In this document: piece by piece, positions 18,584-27,906 of the stretch
Layout of the letters: every line of letters starts with the position of its first letter
Numbering within the stretch: position 1 is the stretch's first letter
Assembly (NCBI RefSeq): GCF_000688515.1
Contig: NZ_JHZK01000013.1
Coordinates: 24,929-88,928, forward strand
Length of the DNA: 64,000 nt
Origin: Afifella pfennigii DSM 17143
Lineage (GTDB): Bacteria > Pseudomonadota > Alphaproteobacteria > Rhizobiales > Afifellaceae
Reading direction: 5' to 3'
Notes under the pieces: model-generated
What the model saw: only the letters and a program-made list of their open reading frames with translations
What the model was told of the DNA's origin: nothing
The model's database searches: none
Translations under genes and position numbers: made by a program

Positions 18584-19960
18584 ATGTCCGTAACCCTGCG
18601 TTTTGCGCCCTCGCCGACCGGCCGCCTGCATCCCGGCAATGCCCGCACGGCGCTGTTCAACTGGTTCTTCGCCCGCCGTCATAACGGCGGCTACATCCTG
18701 CGCTTCGACGATACCGACCAGGCCCGCTCCACGGCCGAATTCGCCACCGGCATCGAGGAAGACCTCGCCTGGCTCGGCATTCACGCCGACCGGGTGGAGC
18801 GCCAGTCCTCGCGCCTTGCCCTCTACGCGGACGCCGCCGAGAGCCTCAAAGCCGCCGGCCGCCTCTATCCCTGCTACGAGAGCGCCGAGGAGCTGGAGCG
18901 GCAGAGAAAGCGCCGCCTCGCCCGCGGCCTGCCGCCGGTCTACGACAGGCGCGCCCTGAAGCTGACGCAAGAGGAGCGCGCGGCGCTGGAAGCGCAGGGA
19001 AGGCGGCCGCATTGGCGCTTCCTTCTGCCCAACTTCTCCGCCGATCCGTTCGCGCCGGAGCGCACCGAGACAAGCTGGGACGACGTTTTTCGGGGCGCCC
19101 AGAGCGTCGACCTCGCCTCGCTCTCCGATCCCGTCCTGGTGCGCGAGGACGGCAGCTTCCTCTACACGCTGCCCTCCGTCGTCGACGACCGAGACATGGG
19201 CGTCAGCCACGTCATCCGCGGCGACGACCATGTGACGAATACCGGCGTGCAACTGGCGCTGTTCGCCGCGCTCGGCGCCGAGGCGCCCGCCTTCGGCCAC
19301 CATAATCTGTTGCAGACGGAGGCGGGAGAGGGCTTTTCCAAGCGCTACGAGGCGCTGTCGCTCGCCGCGCTGCGGCGCGAGGGCGTCGAGGCGCTGGCGC
19401 TTGCCGCCTATGCGAGCCTCGTCGGCACGTCCGAGGCGGTGCGCCCCGTCACCTGCCTCGACGAGTTGGCGATGCTCTTCGATCCGAAAAAGGTCAACCG
19501 CGCCGCGGCGCGCTTTTCCGTCGGCGAGTTGAAGGCGCTGAGCGCGCGCACGCTTGCCCAGCTGTCCTACGAAGCGGTCGCCGAAAGGCTGCGCGAGGCC
19601 AAGGTCGGCGGCGGCGAGGCCTTCTGGCTCGCCGTGCGCGGCAATATCGACAAGCTCGCCGATGCTGCGCTCTGGTGGCGGGTGGCGAGCGGGCCGGTGG
19701 AGCCGGTCGTGGCGGAGGAGGACAGGGATTTCTTGGCGCGCGCCGCCGAGCTTCTGCCCGAGGAGCCCTGGGACGAGAACACCTGGGGCGAATGGACCGA
19801 TACGCTGAAAGCGCAGACCGGCCGGCGCGGCAAGGCGCTGTTCATGCCACTGCGCCGCGCGCTCACCGGCTTCAGCGCCGGACCGGAGCTACGAGCACTT
19901 CTTCCTTTTGTGGGCCGCCCCAATACGATGGCCCGACTATGCGCACCTTGCCGCGACTAG
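18584..19960 (+). CDS. gltX: Glutamate-tRNA ligase, alphaproteobacterial second type
   Basis: This class I aminoacyl-tRNA synthetase charges Glu onto tRNA. It has the HIGH-type motif [20 protein letters not shown], with HPGN in place of HIGN, and a short KMSKS equivalent GEGFSKR. In between lies the strongly conserved [18 protein letters not shown] and GDDHVTNTG. Rhizobial genomes usually hold two GltX copies, and this one matches the variety with a degenerate KMSKS loop. The start is taken at ATG 18584, with a GTG at 18572 (overlapping the nadE stop) as the alternative. The last 89 bp overlap the convergent DUF2865 gene, and both C-termini look genuine. Confidence 0.9.
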   Translation: MSVTLRFAPSPTGRLHPGNARTALFNWFFARRHNGGYILRFDDTDQARSTAEFATGIEEDLAWLGIHADRVERQSSRLALYADAAESLKAAGRLYPCYESAEELERQRKRRLARGLPPVYDRRALKLTQEERAALEAQGRRPHWRFLLPNFSADPFAPERTETSWDDVFRGAQSVDLASLSDPVLVREDGSFLYTLPSVVDDRDMGVSHVIRGDDHVTNTGVQLALFAALGAEAPAFGHHNLLQTEAGEGFSKRYEALSLAALRREGVEALALAAYASLVGTSEAVRPVTCLDELAMLFDPKKVNRAAARFSVGELKALSARTLAQLSYEAVAERLREAKVGGGEAFWLAVRGNIDKLADAALWWRVASGPVEPVVAEEDRDFLARAAELLPEEPWDENTWGEWTDTLKAQTGRRGKALFMPLRRALTGFSAGPELRALLPFVGRPNTMARLCAPCRD

Positions 19961-21113
19961 CTTCGCCGTCGTCAGCCTCGCTCGCGGCCTCTTCCGTGGT
20001 CGCAGCCGCCTTGCTTGGCGGCGCGTCTGCCGGCGTGGCGGCTACCTCGCTCGCCTCGCTTTCCTTCGCTCGCTCTTCTGAAGCCGCCGGCTGCGCGGCG
20101 CTCGCCTCGTTCGCGCCTTCCGTCTTGGAACCGCGCAGATCGAGCGATGCCGTCGTCTCCAGCTTCGCCGGATCGGGCCTGGCGCGCGGCATGGCCGGCC
20201 ATGCATTCGAGTCGGCTCCTGCACCGGGCATCATCTCCTGCGCGCCGGCCTCGCCATAGACCTTGAGTCCGCCGCCCATGTTCACCGGCGGCGCTTCGGC
20301 GGGCCGAGGGCTGGCGATCATGGCGTAATCTTCTTGCGAAGCCTGGCAGGTGCAGGATTTGTCGAGGCTCTCCCGATAGCGGAAGGCGCTCGGCAGCGCG
20401 CCGTAGGGCTCGCCGGCGAGAGAGATCATGTCGGCCGGATCGCCGTTCGGGTCCGGCTGGATGTAGAGCGAGGTTTCCGCCCCGGGGCAACGCGCCTGGC
20501 AGGTCGCTTCGTCCTGCGCGAAGCGGCCCGGCGTGGTGGAGAAACTGATGGGGAAATAGTAGCCGTCGCAGCGCCTGACGCAGAGCGTGCGGTATGCGCC
20601 GCGCGTCGCATAGCCATCGCGGGCAAAAAAGCGTGGCCCGTAAGGCCCCGCCTCCGGCGGACCCCAGCTGCGCGTGCGGGCGTCGGCGAAGCGGCCCCCG
20701 CAGCCCTGGCGCGCCATCAGTTCGCGCACCCGGTCGGCGCGCCTGATGTCCACCCCGCCGCCGGCATGGCGCGAGCGCAGCCGCTCCAGCTTGTCGAGAT
20801 TGGCGCGCATCTCGCTCAGCCTGTCGAGCATCGGGCCGCAGGAAGGCGGGGGTTCGGCGCGAAAGAACAGGAAGCCGCCGCCAAGACAGCCGGCCCGCTC
20901 CGCGCGCCGCTCCGCCCGGTCCAGCACGGCCGCTTGTTCGCGAAAGGCTCGCTCGTAGCGCAAAGCGCGCGGATCGGGTCTGGCGGGCCGACTTTCCAGG
21001 CGAACGAGCTCCGCCTCCAGCGTCTGGCAGGAGAGCGCCAGGGCAGGCCCGGTCGCGCCGAAACCGGCCGTTAGAATGATCGCCGCTGCGAGAAGCCGGC
21101 CGCTTGCGCGCAT
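19872..21113 (-). CDS. Exported DUF2865 protein
   Basis: This 413-residue secreted or periplasmic protein has a signal peptide ([20 protein letters not shown]). It then has an Arg/Ala-rich, probably coiled-coil helical region with paired cysteines. The central DUF2865 core contains [30 protein letters not shown] and DKSCTCQAS. The last 110 residues are low-complexity (Ala/Glu/Ser), ending in [10 protein letters not shown], a motif that recurs at the family C-terminus. The family is almost limited to Hyphomicrobiales and its function is unknown. The start at 21113 is chosen because the signal peptide begins there, although the frame runs to 21254. It overlaps gltX tail to tail by 89 bp. Confidence 0.85.
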   Translation of the reverse strand: MRASGRLLAAAIILTAGFGATGPALALSCQTLEAELVRLESRPARPDPRALRYERAFREQAAVLDRAERRAERAGCLGGGFLFFRAEPPPSCGPMLDRLSEMRANLDKLERLRSRHAGGGVDIRRADRVRELMARQGCGGRFADARTRSWGPPEAGPYGPRFFARDGYATRGAYRTLCVRRCDGYYFPISFSTTPGRFAQDEATCQARCPGAETSLYIQPDPNGDPADMISLAGEPYGALPSAFRYRESLDKSCTCQASQEDYAMIASPRPAEAPPVNMGGGLKVYGEAGAQEMMPGAGADSNAWPAMPRARPDPAKLETTASLDLRGSKTEGANEASAAQPAASEERAKESEASEVAATPADAPPSKAAATTEEAASEADDGEASRGKVRIVGPSYWGGPQKEEVLVAPVRR

Positions 21114-21297
21114 GAAGCCCCCGTTCCGTGGTTCAGGCGAGACTAGCCATGAAAGGTTGATCAATCTTCCAAGCTGCGCCTGAACCTTAGCTGAACGCCC
21201 GTCGGGCCGCGCACGTTCCGGCCGGCCGGAGCGTCTTGTTGAGAGACGCTCCAAAATCTATCCTTCAGCAAAACACCAACGATTGGGAGGATGCTCG

Positions 21298-22473
21298 ATG
21301 GCGAGCGCCAGCTACATTTCCTTCCCGCGCGTGGAAGGCAGAGCCTCGCGCCAGGCCCATGCCGACCTGCCCGAAGGCACCTTTGAGCGCGAGCTGGGCA
21401 AGGAAGGCTTCTTCGGCCCGGCGACGATGATGTACCACACCCACCCGCCGACCGGCTGGACGAAATGGGAGGGACCGCTGCGCCCGCGCGCCTTCGATCT
21501 GACCAACCTCGCCGATTTCGGTGCGACCGTCTGGCAGGCGCCGGTCATCTTGCACAACGCCTCGGTGAAGATGCGGCTCTGGCAGCTTGCGGGGTCGATG
21601 GACCATCTGGTGCGCAACGGCGACGGCGACGAGCTTGTCTTCGTGCATCGCGGCGCCGGCCATCTTTTTTGCGATTACGGCCATATGGAGATCGGCAAGG
21701 GCGATTATATCGTCCTGCCGCGCTCCACCATGTGGCGGCTGGAGGCGAGCGAGCCCCTTTCGCTGCTCCTCTTCGAATGCACCAACGGCACCATCAAGAC
21801 GCCCGAGCGCGGCATGGTGGGGCGCCACGCACTCTATGACGAGGCGATCCTCGACACGCCGAAGATCGATGAGGCGTTTCTCCACCAACAGGGCGAGACG
21901 GAGACTAAGGTGCATATCCGGCGGCGCGGCGAGATCTCCACCGTCACCTATCCCTTCAACCCGCTCGACGCGGTTGGCTGGCATGGCGATCTCTGCCCGG
22001 TGCGGCTCAACGTCAAGGACATTCGCCCGCTCGCCTCGCACCGCTACCACCTGCCGCCCTCCGCGCACACCACCTGGGTCGGCAACCGCTTCGTCATCTG
22101 CACCTTCACGCCCCGGCCCTTCGAGACCGATCCGGCGGCGCTGAAGGTGCCGTTCTTCCACAACAACGACGATTTCGACGAGGTGATCTTCTATCACGAC
22201 GGCGATTTCTTCTCGCGCGACAACATCCATCCCGGCATGGTCACCTGGCATCCCTGCGGCTTCACCCACGGCCCGCATCCCAAGGCGCTCGGGCGCATGT
22301 ACGAGCAACCCAAGACGATGACGGAGGAATACGCCGTCATGCTCGACACGCGCGACGCCTTGGAGATGGGCGAGGGGGCCGAGGCCTCAGAGTTCAAGCC
22401 CTATGCGGAGAGCTGGAAGACCTCCGAGAAGGTCGTCGCGCCGCGCGCCAGGATGCCCGAAGCCGCCGAGTGA
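21298..22473 (+). CDS. hmgA: Homogentisate 1,2-dioxygenase family protein
   Basis: This 391-residue cupin dioxygenase opens the ring of homogentisate or a close analogue to a maleylacetoacetate-type product. The N-terminal half shows MMYHTHPPTGWTKWEGPL and HRGAGHLFCDYG. The C-terminal half carries the iron ligands in FFHNNDDFDEVIF (His and Glu) and VTWHPCGFTHGPHP (His). The chain is shorter and more divergent than tyrosine-pathway HmgA (about 430-450 residues), so the true substrate may be a substituted homogentisate. GGGAGG ends 7 bp before the ATG at 21298. It starts a cluster whose genes overlap by 4 bp. Confidence 0.83.
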   Translation: MASASYISFPRVEGRASRQAHADLPEGTFERELGKEGFFGPATMMYHTHPPTGWTKWEGPLRPRAFDLTNLADFGATVWQAPVILHNASVKMRLWQLAGSMDHLVRNGDGDELVFVHRGAGHLFCDYGHMEIGKGDYIVLPRSTMWRLEASEPLSLLLFECTNGTIKTPERGMVGRHALYDEAILDTPKIDEAFLHQQGETETKVHIRRRGEISTVTYPFNPLDAVGWHGDLCPVRLNVKDIRPLASHRYHLPPSAHTTWVGNRFVICTFTPRPFETDPAALKVPFFHNNDDFDEVIFYHDGDFFSRDNIHPGMVTWHPCGFTHGPHPKALGRMYEQPKTMTEEYAVMLDTRDALEMGEGAEASEFKPYAESWKTSEKVVAPRARMPEAAE

Positions 22474-23351
22474 GCGATCGGCTTGTTCTTCTCGGCACCA
22501 AGGGCGGGCCGGCGGTTAGGCCGGGCTCGCCCTTGCCGACGGCGACCGCGATGGTCGTCGGCGGGCAAGTGACGCTCGTCGATTGCGGCGCCGGCGTCAC
22601 GGTCTCGCTCGCCGCCGCGGGGCTCGAACTATCGGCGCTCCGCCGCGTTTTTCTGACCCATTTGCATTCCGACCACGTGCTGGAGCTCGGCCCGCTCCTG
22701 CATACGGCCTGGACCTCGGGACTTTCGCGCCCGCTCGCCGTCTTCGGTCCGGCCGGCACCGCCCACTATCTTGGTTCTTTCATGGAGATGATGCGCTTTG
22801 ACATTAAGACCCGCATTGAGGACGAGGGACGCTTGCCCTTGCGCGATCTGATAATGCTGACCGAATATTCACAAGGCGAAGTGCTCACAAGCGCCCAGCT
22901 ATGCGTAACGGCGCTGGCCAATCGCCATCCGCCGGTGAAGGAAAGTTATGCCCTGCGCTTCGACTGGCAGGGCCGCAAGAGCATCGTCTTCTCCGGCGAC
23001 ACGGCGCCCTTTCCCCCGCTTGCCGATTTCGCGCAAGGCGCCGACATCCTCTTGCACGAGGCGATGCTGCCGGCCGGCATGGAGGCGATCGTGGCCAGGG
23101 TCGGCGGCGGCGAGAGACTGCGCGCGCATCTGAGGGCAAGCCATAGCGAGGCGGCGCAGGCGGGAGAGATCGCGGCGGCCGCCGGCGTTGGCCATCTCGT
23201 TCTGCATCATCTCATCCCTGCCGACGATCCGGCCTTCGGCGAGGAGGATTGGCGTGCCGCGCTCGCCGAAACCTGGGCGGGACCATTGACCATCGGCCGC
23301 GATGGCCTCGTTATCCCTCTGGGAGAGGAAGCTGGGGGCGCCGGCGGATGA
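22470..23351 (+). CDS. MBL-fold metallo-hydrolase (RNase Z-like)
   Basis: This 293-residue protein has an intact metallo-beta-lactamase metal site: THLHSDHVLELG (HxHxDH), a later His in ANRHPPV, FSGDTAPF (bridging Asp) and LVLHHLIP near the end. The N-terminal LLGTKGGP resembles the ribonuclease Z/arylsulfatase-like branch. In this cluster it may hydrolyse a lactone, ester or thioester intermediate of aromatic breakdown, which is inference from position. It begins with GTG overlapping the hmgA stop by 4 bp, and its own stop overlaps the next ATG by 4 bp. Confidence 0.8.
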   Translation: MSDRLVLLGTKGGPAVRPGSPLPTATAMVVGGQVTLVDCGAGVTVSLAAAGLELSALRRVFLTHLHSDHVLELGPLLHTAWTSGLSRPLAVFGPAGTAHYLGSFMEMMRFDIKTRIEDEGRLPLRDLIMLTEYSQGEVLTSAQLCVTALANRHPPVKESYALRFDWQGRKSIVFSGDTAPFPPLADFAQGADILLHEAMLPAGMEAIVARVGGGERLRAHLRASHSEAAQAGEIAAAAGVGHLVLHHLIPADDPAFGEEDWRAALAETWAGPLTIGRDGLVIPLGEEAGGAGG

Positions 23352-24376
23352 GGCTTGCAACGCTGAACGATGGGAGCCGGGACGGTATGTTGGCGGTGGT
23401 TTCGGCCGATATGAAACGCTTCACCTCGACAGGTGGCGTGGCCGGCACGCTGCAGGCGGCGCTCGACGACTGGGAGGACGTGGAGCCACGATTGCGCGAG
23501 CTCTCCGTGCGTCTCGATATCGGCCAGATCGACGGCCGCCCCTTCGACGAGACGCAATGCCTGTCACCCCTGCCGAGAGCCTTCCAATTCGCCGACGCCT
23601 CGGCCTATGTCACCCATATGGAGCTGGTGCGGCGCGGTCGCGGTGCCGATATGCCGGCGAGCTATTGGACCGATCCTCTCATCTATCAAGGCTGCTCCGA
23701 CGCCTTTCTGGCGCCGCGTCAGGCGATCGCCATGCCGCAGGAAGCGCTCGACCTCGATAGCGGCTTCGGCCTCGATTTCGAGGCGGAGATCGCCGTCATC
23801 ACCGACGACGTGCCGATGGGCGTGGCGCCCGACGAGGCGCTGGATCATATCAAGCTGGTGATGCTGGCGAACGACATCACCTTGCGCCATCTCGTGCCGG
23901 GCGAGGTCGCCAAGGGTTTCGGCTTCTTCCAGTCCAAGCCGCCCTCCGCCTTCTCGCCGGTGGCGGCGACCCCCGAAGCTCTCGGCGAGGCCTGGCAGGA
24001 TGGCAGGCTGAGCGGACGCTTGCTGGTCAGCATCAATACGCGGCTTTTCGGCGATCTCGACAGCGGCCTCGACATGAACTTTCATTTCGGCCAGCTCATC
24101 GCGCATGCCGCGCGCACGCGCCCGCTCTCGGCCGGCAGCATCATCGGCTCCGGCACCGTCTCCAACCGCGACAAGGACGGCGGCTCCTCTCGCCCGATCG
24201 GATGGGGCGGCAAGGGCTACGCCTGCATCGCCGAGATGCGGATGATGGAGACGGTCAGCCATGGCCATCCCGACACCCGCTTTCTCACCGCCGGCGATGT
24301 GGTGCGTATCGAGCTCAAGGATGCCCGCGGGCGCTCGATCTTCGGCGCCATCGAACAGGAGGTACGACAAGCGTGA
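23348..24376 (+). CDS. Fumarylacetoacetate hydrolase family protein
   Basis: This 342-residue enzyme of the FAH fold cleaves C-C bonds in beta-diketo acids, probably the last step after hmgA. A two-domain fumarylacetoacetase layout is visible: an N-terminal region MRLATLNDGSRDG, then the metal site GFGLDFEAEIAVITDD (Glu-Ala-Glu) and the C-terminal GSGTVSNRDKDGG and TRFLTAGDVVRIEL. It is shorter than the eukaryotic enzyme. The frame is open upstream, but the ATG at 23348 overlaps the MBL stop (ATGA) and matches the family start. Its stop overlaps the GTG of the next gene. Confidence 0.87.
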   Translation: MRLATLNDGSRDGMLAVVSADMKRFTSTGGVAGTLQAALDDWEDVEPRLRELSVRLDIGQIDGRPFDETQCLSPLPRAFQFADASAYVTHMELVRRGRGADMPASYWTDPLIYQGCSDAFLAPRQAIAMPQEALDLDSGFGLDFEAEIAVITDDVPMGVAPDEALDHIKLVMLANDITLRHLVPGEVAKGFGFFQSKPPSAFSPVAATPEALGEAWQDGRLSGRLLVSINTRLFGDLDSGLDMNFHFGQLIAHAARTRPLSAGSIIGSGTVSNRDKDGGSSRPIGWGGKGYACIAEMRMMETVSHGHPDTRFLTAGDVVRIELKDARGRSIFGAIEQEVRQA

Positions 24377-24726
24377 GCGCCTCCGGCCGCCCTAAGCCGC
24401 TCTTCGATTCGCCGACGACGTTGTGGCGCGGCTTCCTCATCCTCAATCTTCTCCTGGTGCCGGCGGGGGCCGTGCTCGCCTCCCTCGCCGGCGCACTCGG
24501 CGGGCCGGGGCTGACCTCCATCCTTGGTTTCATCGTCGCCCTGTTCGGCCTCGTCGCCAATTTCACCATCTGGCTGTCGGCGCGTCGCATGGAGATTGGC
24601 CAGCACTGGCTGATCCCGGTCTGGATCGGGCTCTGCCTCGCCTCCACCGTCGTGCTCGGCGCCGCCTCGCCGGTCACGTTGGCGCTCGGCCTTGCCTTCG
24701 GCGGCCTCACTCCAGCCCTTGCGTAG
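24373..24726 (+). CDS. Small integral membrane protein in aromatic cluster
   Basis: This 117-residue protein begins with GTG at 24373, overlapping the FAH stop by 4 bp. It has about four hydrophobic segments: FLILNLLLVPAGAVLASLA, ILGFIVALFGLVANFTIWL, LIPVWIGLCLASTVVLGA and VTLALGLAFGGL. No family is recognised. The spacing and overlap show that it is translated with the catabolic genes, so a part in uptake or in anchoring the pathway is possible but unproven. It is only partly covered by an overlong reading frame starting at 24202 inside FAH. Confidence 0.68.
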   Translation: MSASGRPKPLFDSPTTLWRGFLILNLLLVPAGAVLASLAGALGGPGLTSILGFIVALFGLVANFTIWLSARRMEIGQHWLIPVWIGLCLASTVVLGAASPVTLALGLAFGGLTPALA

Positions 24727-24735
24727 GATGTCACG

Positions 24736-25683
24736 ATGTCTGCCAGCTTCGCTTCCACTTCGGATGTCGCCGAAAAGACCATTTCATTTGAGGAGATCGG
24801 TCCGGGCTGCTTCGCCTTCACCGCCGAGGGCGATCCCAATAGTGGCGTCATCGTCGGCGACGACGCGGTGATGGTCGTTGACGCACAGGCGACGCCTCGT
24901 CTCGCCGAGAAGGTGATCGAGCGCATCCGCTCGGTCACCGACAAGCCGATCCGCTACGTGACGCTCAGCCATTATCATGCGGTGCGCGTTCTCGGGGCCT
25001 CCGCCTTCGGCGATGCGGAGATCATCGCCTCCGACGTGACCCGCGATCTCATCGTGGAGCGCGGGCAACAGGATTGGGAATCGGAGTTCGGCCGCTTCCC
25101 GCGCCTCTTCAAGGGCCACGAATCCATCCCCGGCCTGACCTGGCCTTCGATCACTTTCGTCACCACGCTCTCGGTCTGGCTCGGCAAGCGTGAAGTGCGG
25201 CTGATGCGTCTCGGCCGCGCCCATACGGAGGGCGATATCGTCGCCTGGGTGCCCGACGCGCAGGTGATGTTCTCCGGCGACATCGTGGAATACCGCTCCG
25301 CCTGCTATTGCGGCGACGCCCATCTGAAGGATTGGCCGGAAACGCTGGCGAGGATCGCCGATTTCGATGCCAAGGCGCTCGTGCCGGGCCGCGGCGCGGC
25401 GCTGACCGGCGAAAGGGTCAAGGAAGGCGTTGCACTGACGCACGACTTCCTGACGACGCTGTTCCAGTCGGTGAAGACGGCGGCGGCAGGAGGCGCCTCG
25501 CTGAAGCAAGCCTACGCCGCGGCCCGCGCCGCCATGGACGGCCGCTTCGGCGACTACGCCATCTACGAGCATTGCATGCCCTTCAACGTCGCTCGAGCCT
25601 ACGACGAGGCCAAGGGCATGGAGCGGCCGCAGATCTGGACCGCCGAGCGCGATCGGCAGATGTGGGCGGCCCTAGAAGGCTGA
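24736..25683 (+). CDS. MBL-fold protein with a degenerate metal motif
   Basis: This 315-residue protein of the metallo-beta-lactamase fold is of the SoxH/quinoprotein-relay-like sort. The first metal motif reads SHYHAVRVLGAS in place of the usual HxHxDH, so the third and fourth metal ligands (Asp and His) are replaced by Val and Arg. Downstream metal-site positions GRAHTEGDIVAWVPD and MFSGDIVEYRS remain. It may bind one metal or act non-catalytically. It starts 9 bp after the small membrane protein gene and is the last plus-strand gene before a short convergent ORF. The same substitution throughout homologues would argue for a distinct activity. Confidence 0.82.
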   Translation: MSASFASTSDVAEKTISFEEIGPGCFAFTAEGDPNSGVIVGDDAVMVVDAQATPRLAEKVIERIRSVTDKPIRYVTLSHYHAVRVLGASAFGDAEIIASDVTRDLIVERGQQDWESEFGRFPRLFKGHESIPGLTWPSITFVTTLSVWLGKREVRLMRLGRAHTEGDIVAWVPDAQVMFSGDIVEYRSACYCGDAHLKDWPETLARIADFDAKALVPGRGAALTGERVKEGVALTHDFLTTLFQSVKTAAAGGASLKQAYAAARAAMDGRFGDYAIYEHCMPFNVARAYDEAKGMERPQIWTAERDRQMWAALEG

Positions 25684-25692
25684 AAGGGCGCC

Positions 25693-25929
25693 TCAGCTCT
25701 CGCGGCGCGGCCGGCTGGTGACGAGCAGCGCCAGCCAGCCGATGCCGGCGATAAGCAGGAGGATCTCGAAGGCGATGATGCTGATGCCGAGATTGGTGCT
25801 GGTATCGCCGAAGACGAGGATCGGATCGAGCAGCATCATGATGGTTCCGAGCACGATGAGGCCGCCGATAAACAGCCAAAACAACGCACGCCGCCAGCGG
25901 TTGCGAAGCTCGCGTGCCTCAAGGGCCAT
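25693..25929 (-). CDS. Small two-helix membrane protein
   Basis: This 78-residue protein has two clear membrane helices (LFWLFIGGLIVLGTIMMLL and IIAFEILLLIAGIGWLALLV) joined by a short polar loop, and basic ends that suggest both termini face the cytosol. No family is recognised. It lies on the opposite strand to the aromatic cluster, between the MBL gene (9 bp, convergent) and the flavin monooxygenase (109 bp, divergent). It could be unrelated to the pathway. Confidence 0.6.
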   Translation of the reverse strand: MALEARELRNRWRRALFWLFIGGLIVLGTIMMLLDPILVFGDTSTNLGISIIAFEILLLIAGIGWLALLVTSRPRRES

Positions 25930-26038
25930 GTTGCGTCTCCTTGTCTATCTGTTCTCTCTTTCCCTTAGGATGTCGCGAGCCCCCCGTTTTGTTCCCTCCG
26001 GCGGCGGGCGCTGATCAGACGGAAGAGGCCGATGAGCC

Positions 26039-27646
26039 ATGCCCCGCTATGCCTATCGCCCCTTTGCCTACCGCAGGGCGCCTGAGCTCTCCGGCACGGG
26101 CAGGGGCGAAGCGCCGCTCGTCATCGTCGGGGCCGGCCCGGTCGGCCTCACCCTGGCGATCGACCTGGCTCTGAAGGGCGTCGCCTCCCTGGTGCTCGAC
26201 GACAACGACGTCGTCTCTCTCGGCTCGCGCGCCATCTGCTGGTCCAAGCGCACGCTGGAGATCTACGACCGGCTCGGCCTCGGCGAAAAGCTGCTCGCCA
26301 AGGGCGTTACCTGGAAGGTCGGCCGCCTCTATCACGGCGAGCGCGAGGTCTTCTGCTTCGATCTCTTGCCCGAGCCCGGCCACAAGATGCCGGCTTTCAT
26401 CAATCTGCAGCAATATTACCTGGAGGAATATCTCGCCGACCGGGCGGGCGACTTTCCCGAGCTCATCGATCTGCGCTGGAAAAACCGCGTTGCCGAGGTG
26501 AGGGCCGATGAGACCGGCGCCGAGCTTACCGTCGAGACCCCGGACGGCGGCTATCGACTGCATGCCGATTGGCTCATCGCCTGCGACGGCTCCAGGAGCG
26601 GCGTGCGCGCCGCGCTCGGTCTTGATTTCGCCGGCCGCGTCTTTGAGGAGCGCTTCCTTATCTGCGACGTGGAGATGGAAGCCGATTTTCCCTCTGAGCG
26701 CCGCTTCTGGTTCGATCCGCCCTTCCATCAGGGCCAGTCGGCGCTCTTGCACAAGCAGCCGGAAAACATCTACCGCATCGACCTGCAACTCGGCCCCGAC
26801 GCCGATCCGGAAGCGGAGAAGGCGCCGCACAGGGTGATGCCGCGCATCAAGGCGATGGTCGGCGATCGCCCTTTCCAGATCGACTGGGTGTCGGTCTACA
26901 CCTTCCAGTGCCGGCGCATGGAGCGCTTCGTGCATGGGCGCGTCGTCTTTGCCGGCGACGCCGCCCATATCGTCTCGCCCTTCGGCGCCCGCGGCGGCAA
27001 TGGCGGCATTCAGGACGCCGACAACCTCGCCTGGAAGCTCGCCCTCGTCCTGGCCGGCGAGGCACCGGAAAGCCTGATAGAGAGCTATGACGAGGAGCGC
27101 GTCCCGGCGGCCGACGAGAACATTTTGAACTCCAGCCGCTCGACCAGCTTCATGACGCCGAAATCGCCGGCGGAGGCCTGGTTCCGCAAAGCGGTCCTCG
27201 ACCTTGCTGGCGATGAGCCTTTCGCGCGAAGGCTGATCAATTCCGGTCGCCTCTCCACCCCGCATCATTATCGGGCGAGCCGGCTTTGCGGCGAGGATGC
27301 CTTTCCTGCCGGGATTGCACCGCAGCTCGCCCCCGGCGCGCCACCGCTGGATGCGCCCCTTGGCCAGGAAGGGCAGGGCTTTCTGGTGGAAAGGCTGGGT
27401 GGCGATTTTTGCCTCGTCCGCTTCGGGAAAGATCCCTCGGACGGCTTTGCGGCCAGTTGCAAAGCCGCCGGGCTGAGGGGATTGCCGGTCACCTCGGCCG
27501 AAGCCCGTTCGCGATACGGTGCGCAGGAAGAGGCGGCGGTTTACCTTTTCCGCCCGGATCAGCATGTCGCGGCGCGTTGGCCCGAGAGGGCATTTTCCCG
27601 CGAACGCGCTGAGGCGGCCGTCAGACAGGCGAAGGGGCTTGGGTGA
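26039..27646 (+). CDS. FAD-dependent aromatic monooxygenase (MhaA/PheA/MhpA type)
   Basis: This 535-residue class A flavoprotein monooxygenase shows three hallmarks: the FAD dinucleotide fold VIVGAGPVGLTLAIDLAL, the DG motif WLIACDGSRSGVRAALG, and the GD motif VVFAGDAAHIVSPFGARGG. An extra C-terminal thioredoxin-like domain follows, as in phenol hydroxylases. It hydroxylates a phenolic ring using NAD(P)H and oxygen. The partner just downstream is a 65-residue DUF2783 protein, the arrangement known for 3-hydroxyphenylacetate 6-hydroxylase MhaAB, which yields homogentisate. With hmgA nearby that is the best guess for the substrate. A start at 26039 follows GAAGAGG. Confidence 0.85.
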   Translation: MPRYAYRPFAYRRAPELSGTGRGEAPLVIVGAGPVGLTLAIDLALKGVASLVLDDNDVVSLGSRAICWSKRTLEIYDRLGLGEKLLAKGVTWKVGRLYHGEREVFCFDLLPEPGHKMPAFINLQQYYLEEYLADRAGDFPELIDLRWKNRVAEVRADETGAELTVETPDGGYRLHADWLIACDGSRSGVRAALGLDFAGRVFEERFLICDVEMEADFPSERRFWFDPPFHQGQSALLHKQPENIYRIDLQLGPDADPEAEKAPHRVMPRIKAMVGDRPFQIDWVSVYTFQCRRMERFVHGRVVFAGDAAHIVSPFGARGGNGGIQDADNLAWKLALVLAGEAPESLIESYDEERVPAADENILNSSRSTSFMTPKSPAEAWFRKAVLDLAGDEPFARRLINSGRLSTPHHYRASRLCGEDAFPAGIAPQLAPGAPPLDAPLGQEGQGFLVERLGGDFCLVRFGKDPSDGFAASCKAAGLRGLPVTSAEARSRYGAQEEAAVYLFRPDQHVAARWPERAFSRERAEAAVRQAKGLG

Positions 27647-27843
27647 TGTCGGAGGAAAATGCGCTCAATCTCGCCGATCCGGACGGCTTTTACGCCGCGC
27701 TGATGCTAGCGCATCAAGGCCTCAGCGAGGAGGAGAGTGCTGCGTTGAATGCGCGCCTCGTCCTCATTCTCGCCAATGCGGCCGGCGACGAGGCGGCGCT
27801 TCGGGCCATTAAGACGGCGCGCGAGAACCTGAAAGGGAGCTGA
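27646..27843 (+). CDS. DUF2783 small protein, probable monooxygenase coupling subunit
   Basis: This 65-residue acidic helical protein belongs to DUF2783 (NLADPDGFYAALMLAHQGLS, then ALNARLVLILANAAGD). Members sit next to flavin monooxygenases. From memory of the Pseudomonas putida 3-hydroxyphenylacetate pathway, the small coupling subunit MhaB beside MhaA has this size and is needed for activity. The ATG at 27646 overlaps the monooxygenase stop by one base (TGATG), which suggests matched synthesis. A GTG at 27643 is an alternative start. Confidence 0.78.
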   Translation: MSEENALNLADPDGFYAALMLAHQGLSEEESAALNARLVLILANAAGDEAALRAIKTARENLKGS

Positions 27844-27906
27844 ACTCGCAATCGGCGGGCGTCACGCCTATCTCACCGGTCGAAGAATTCCGGAGGACTT
27901 TTCTCG

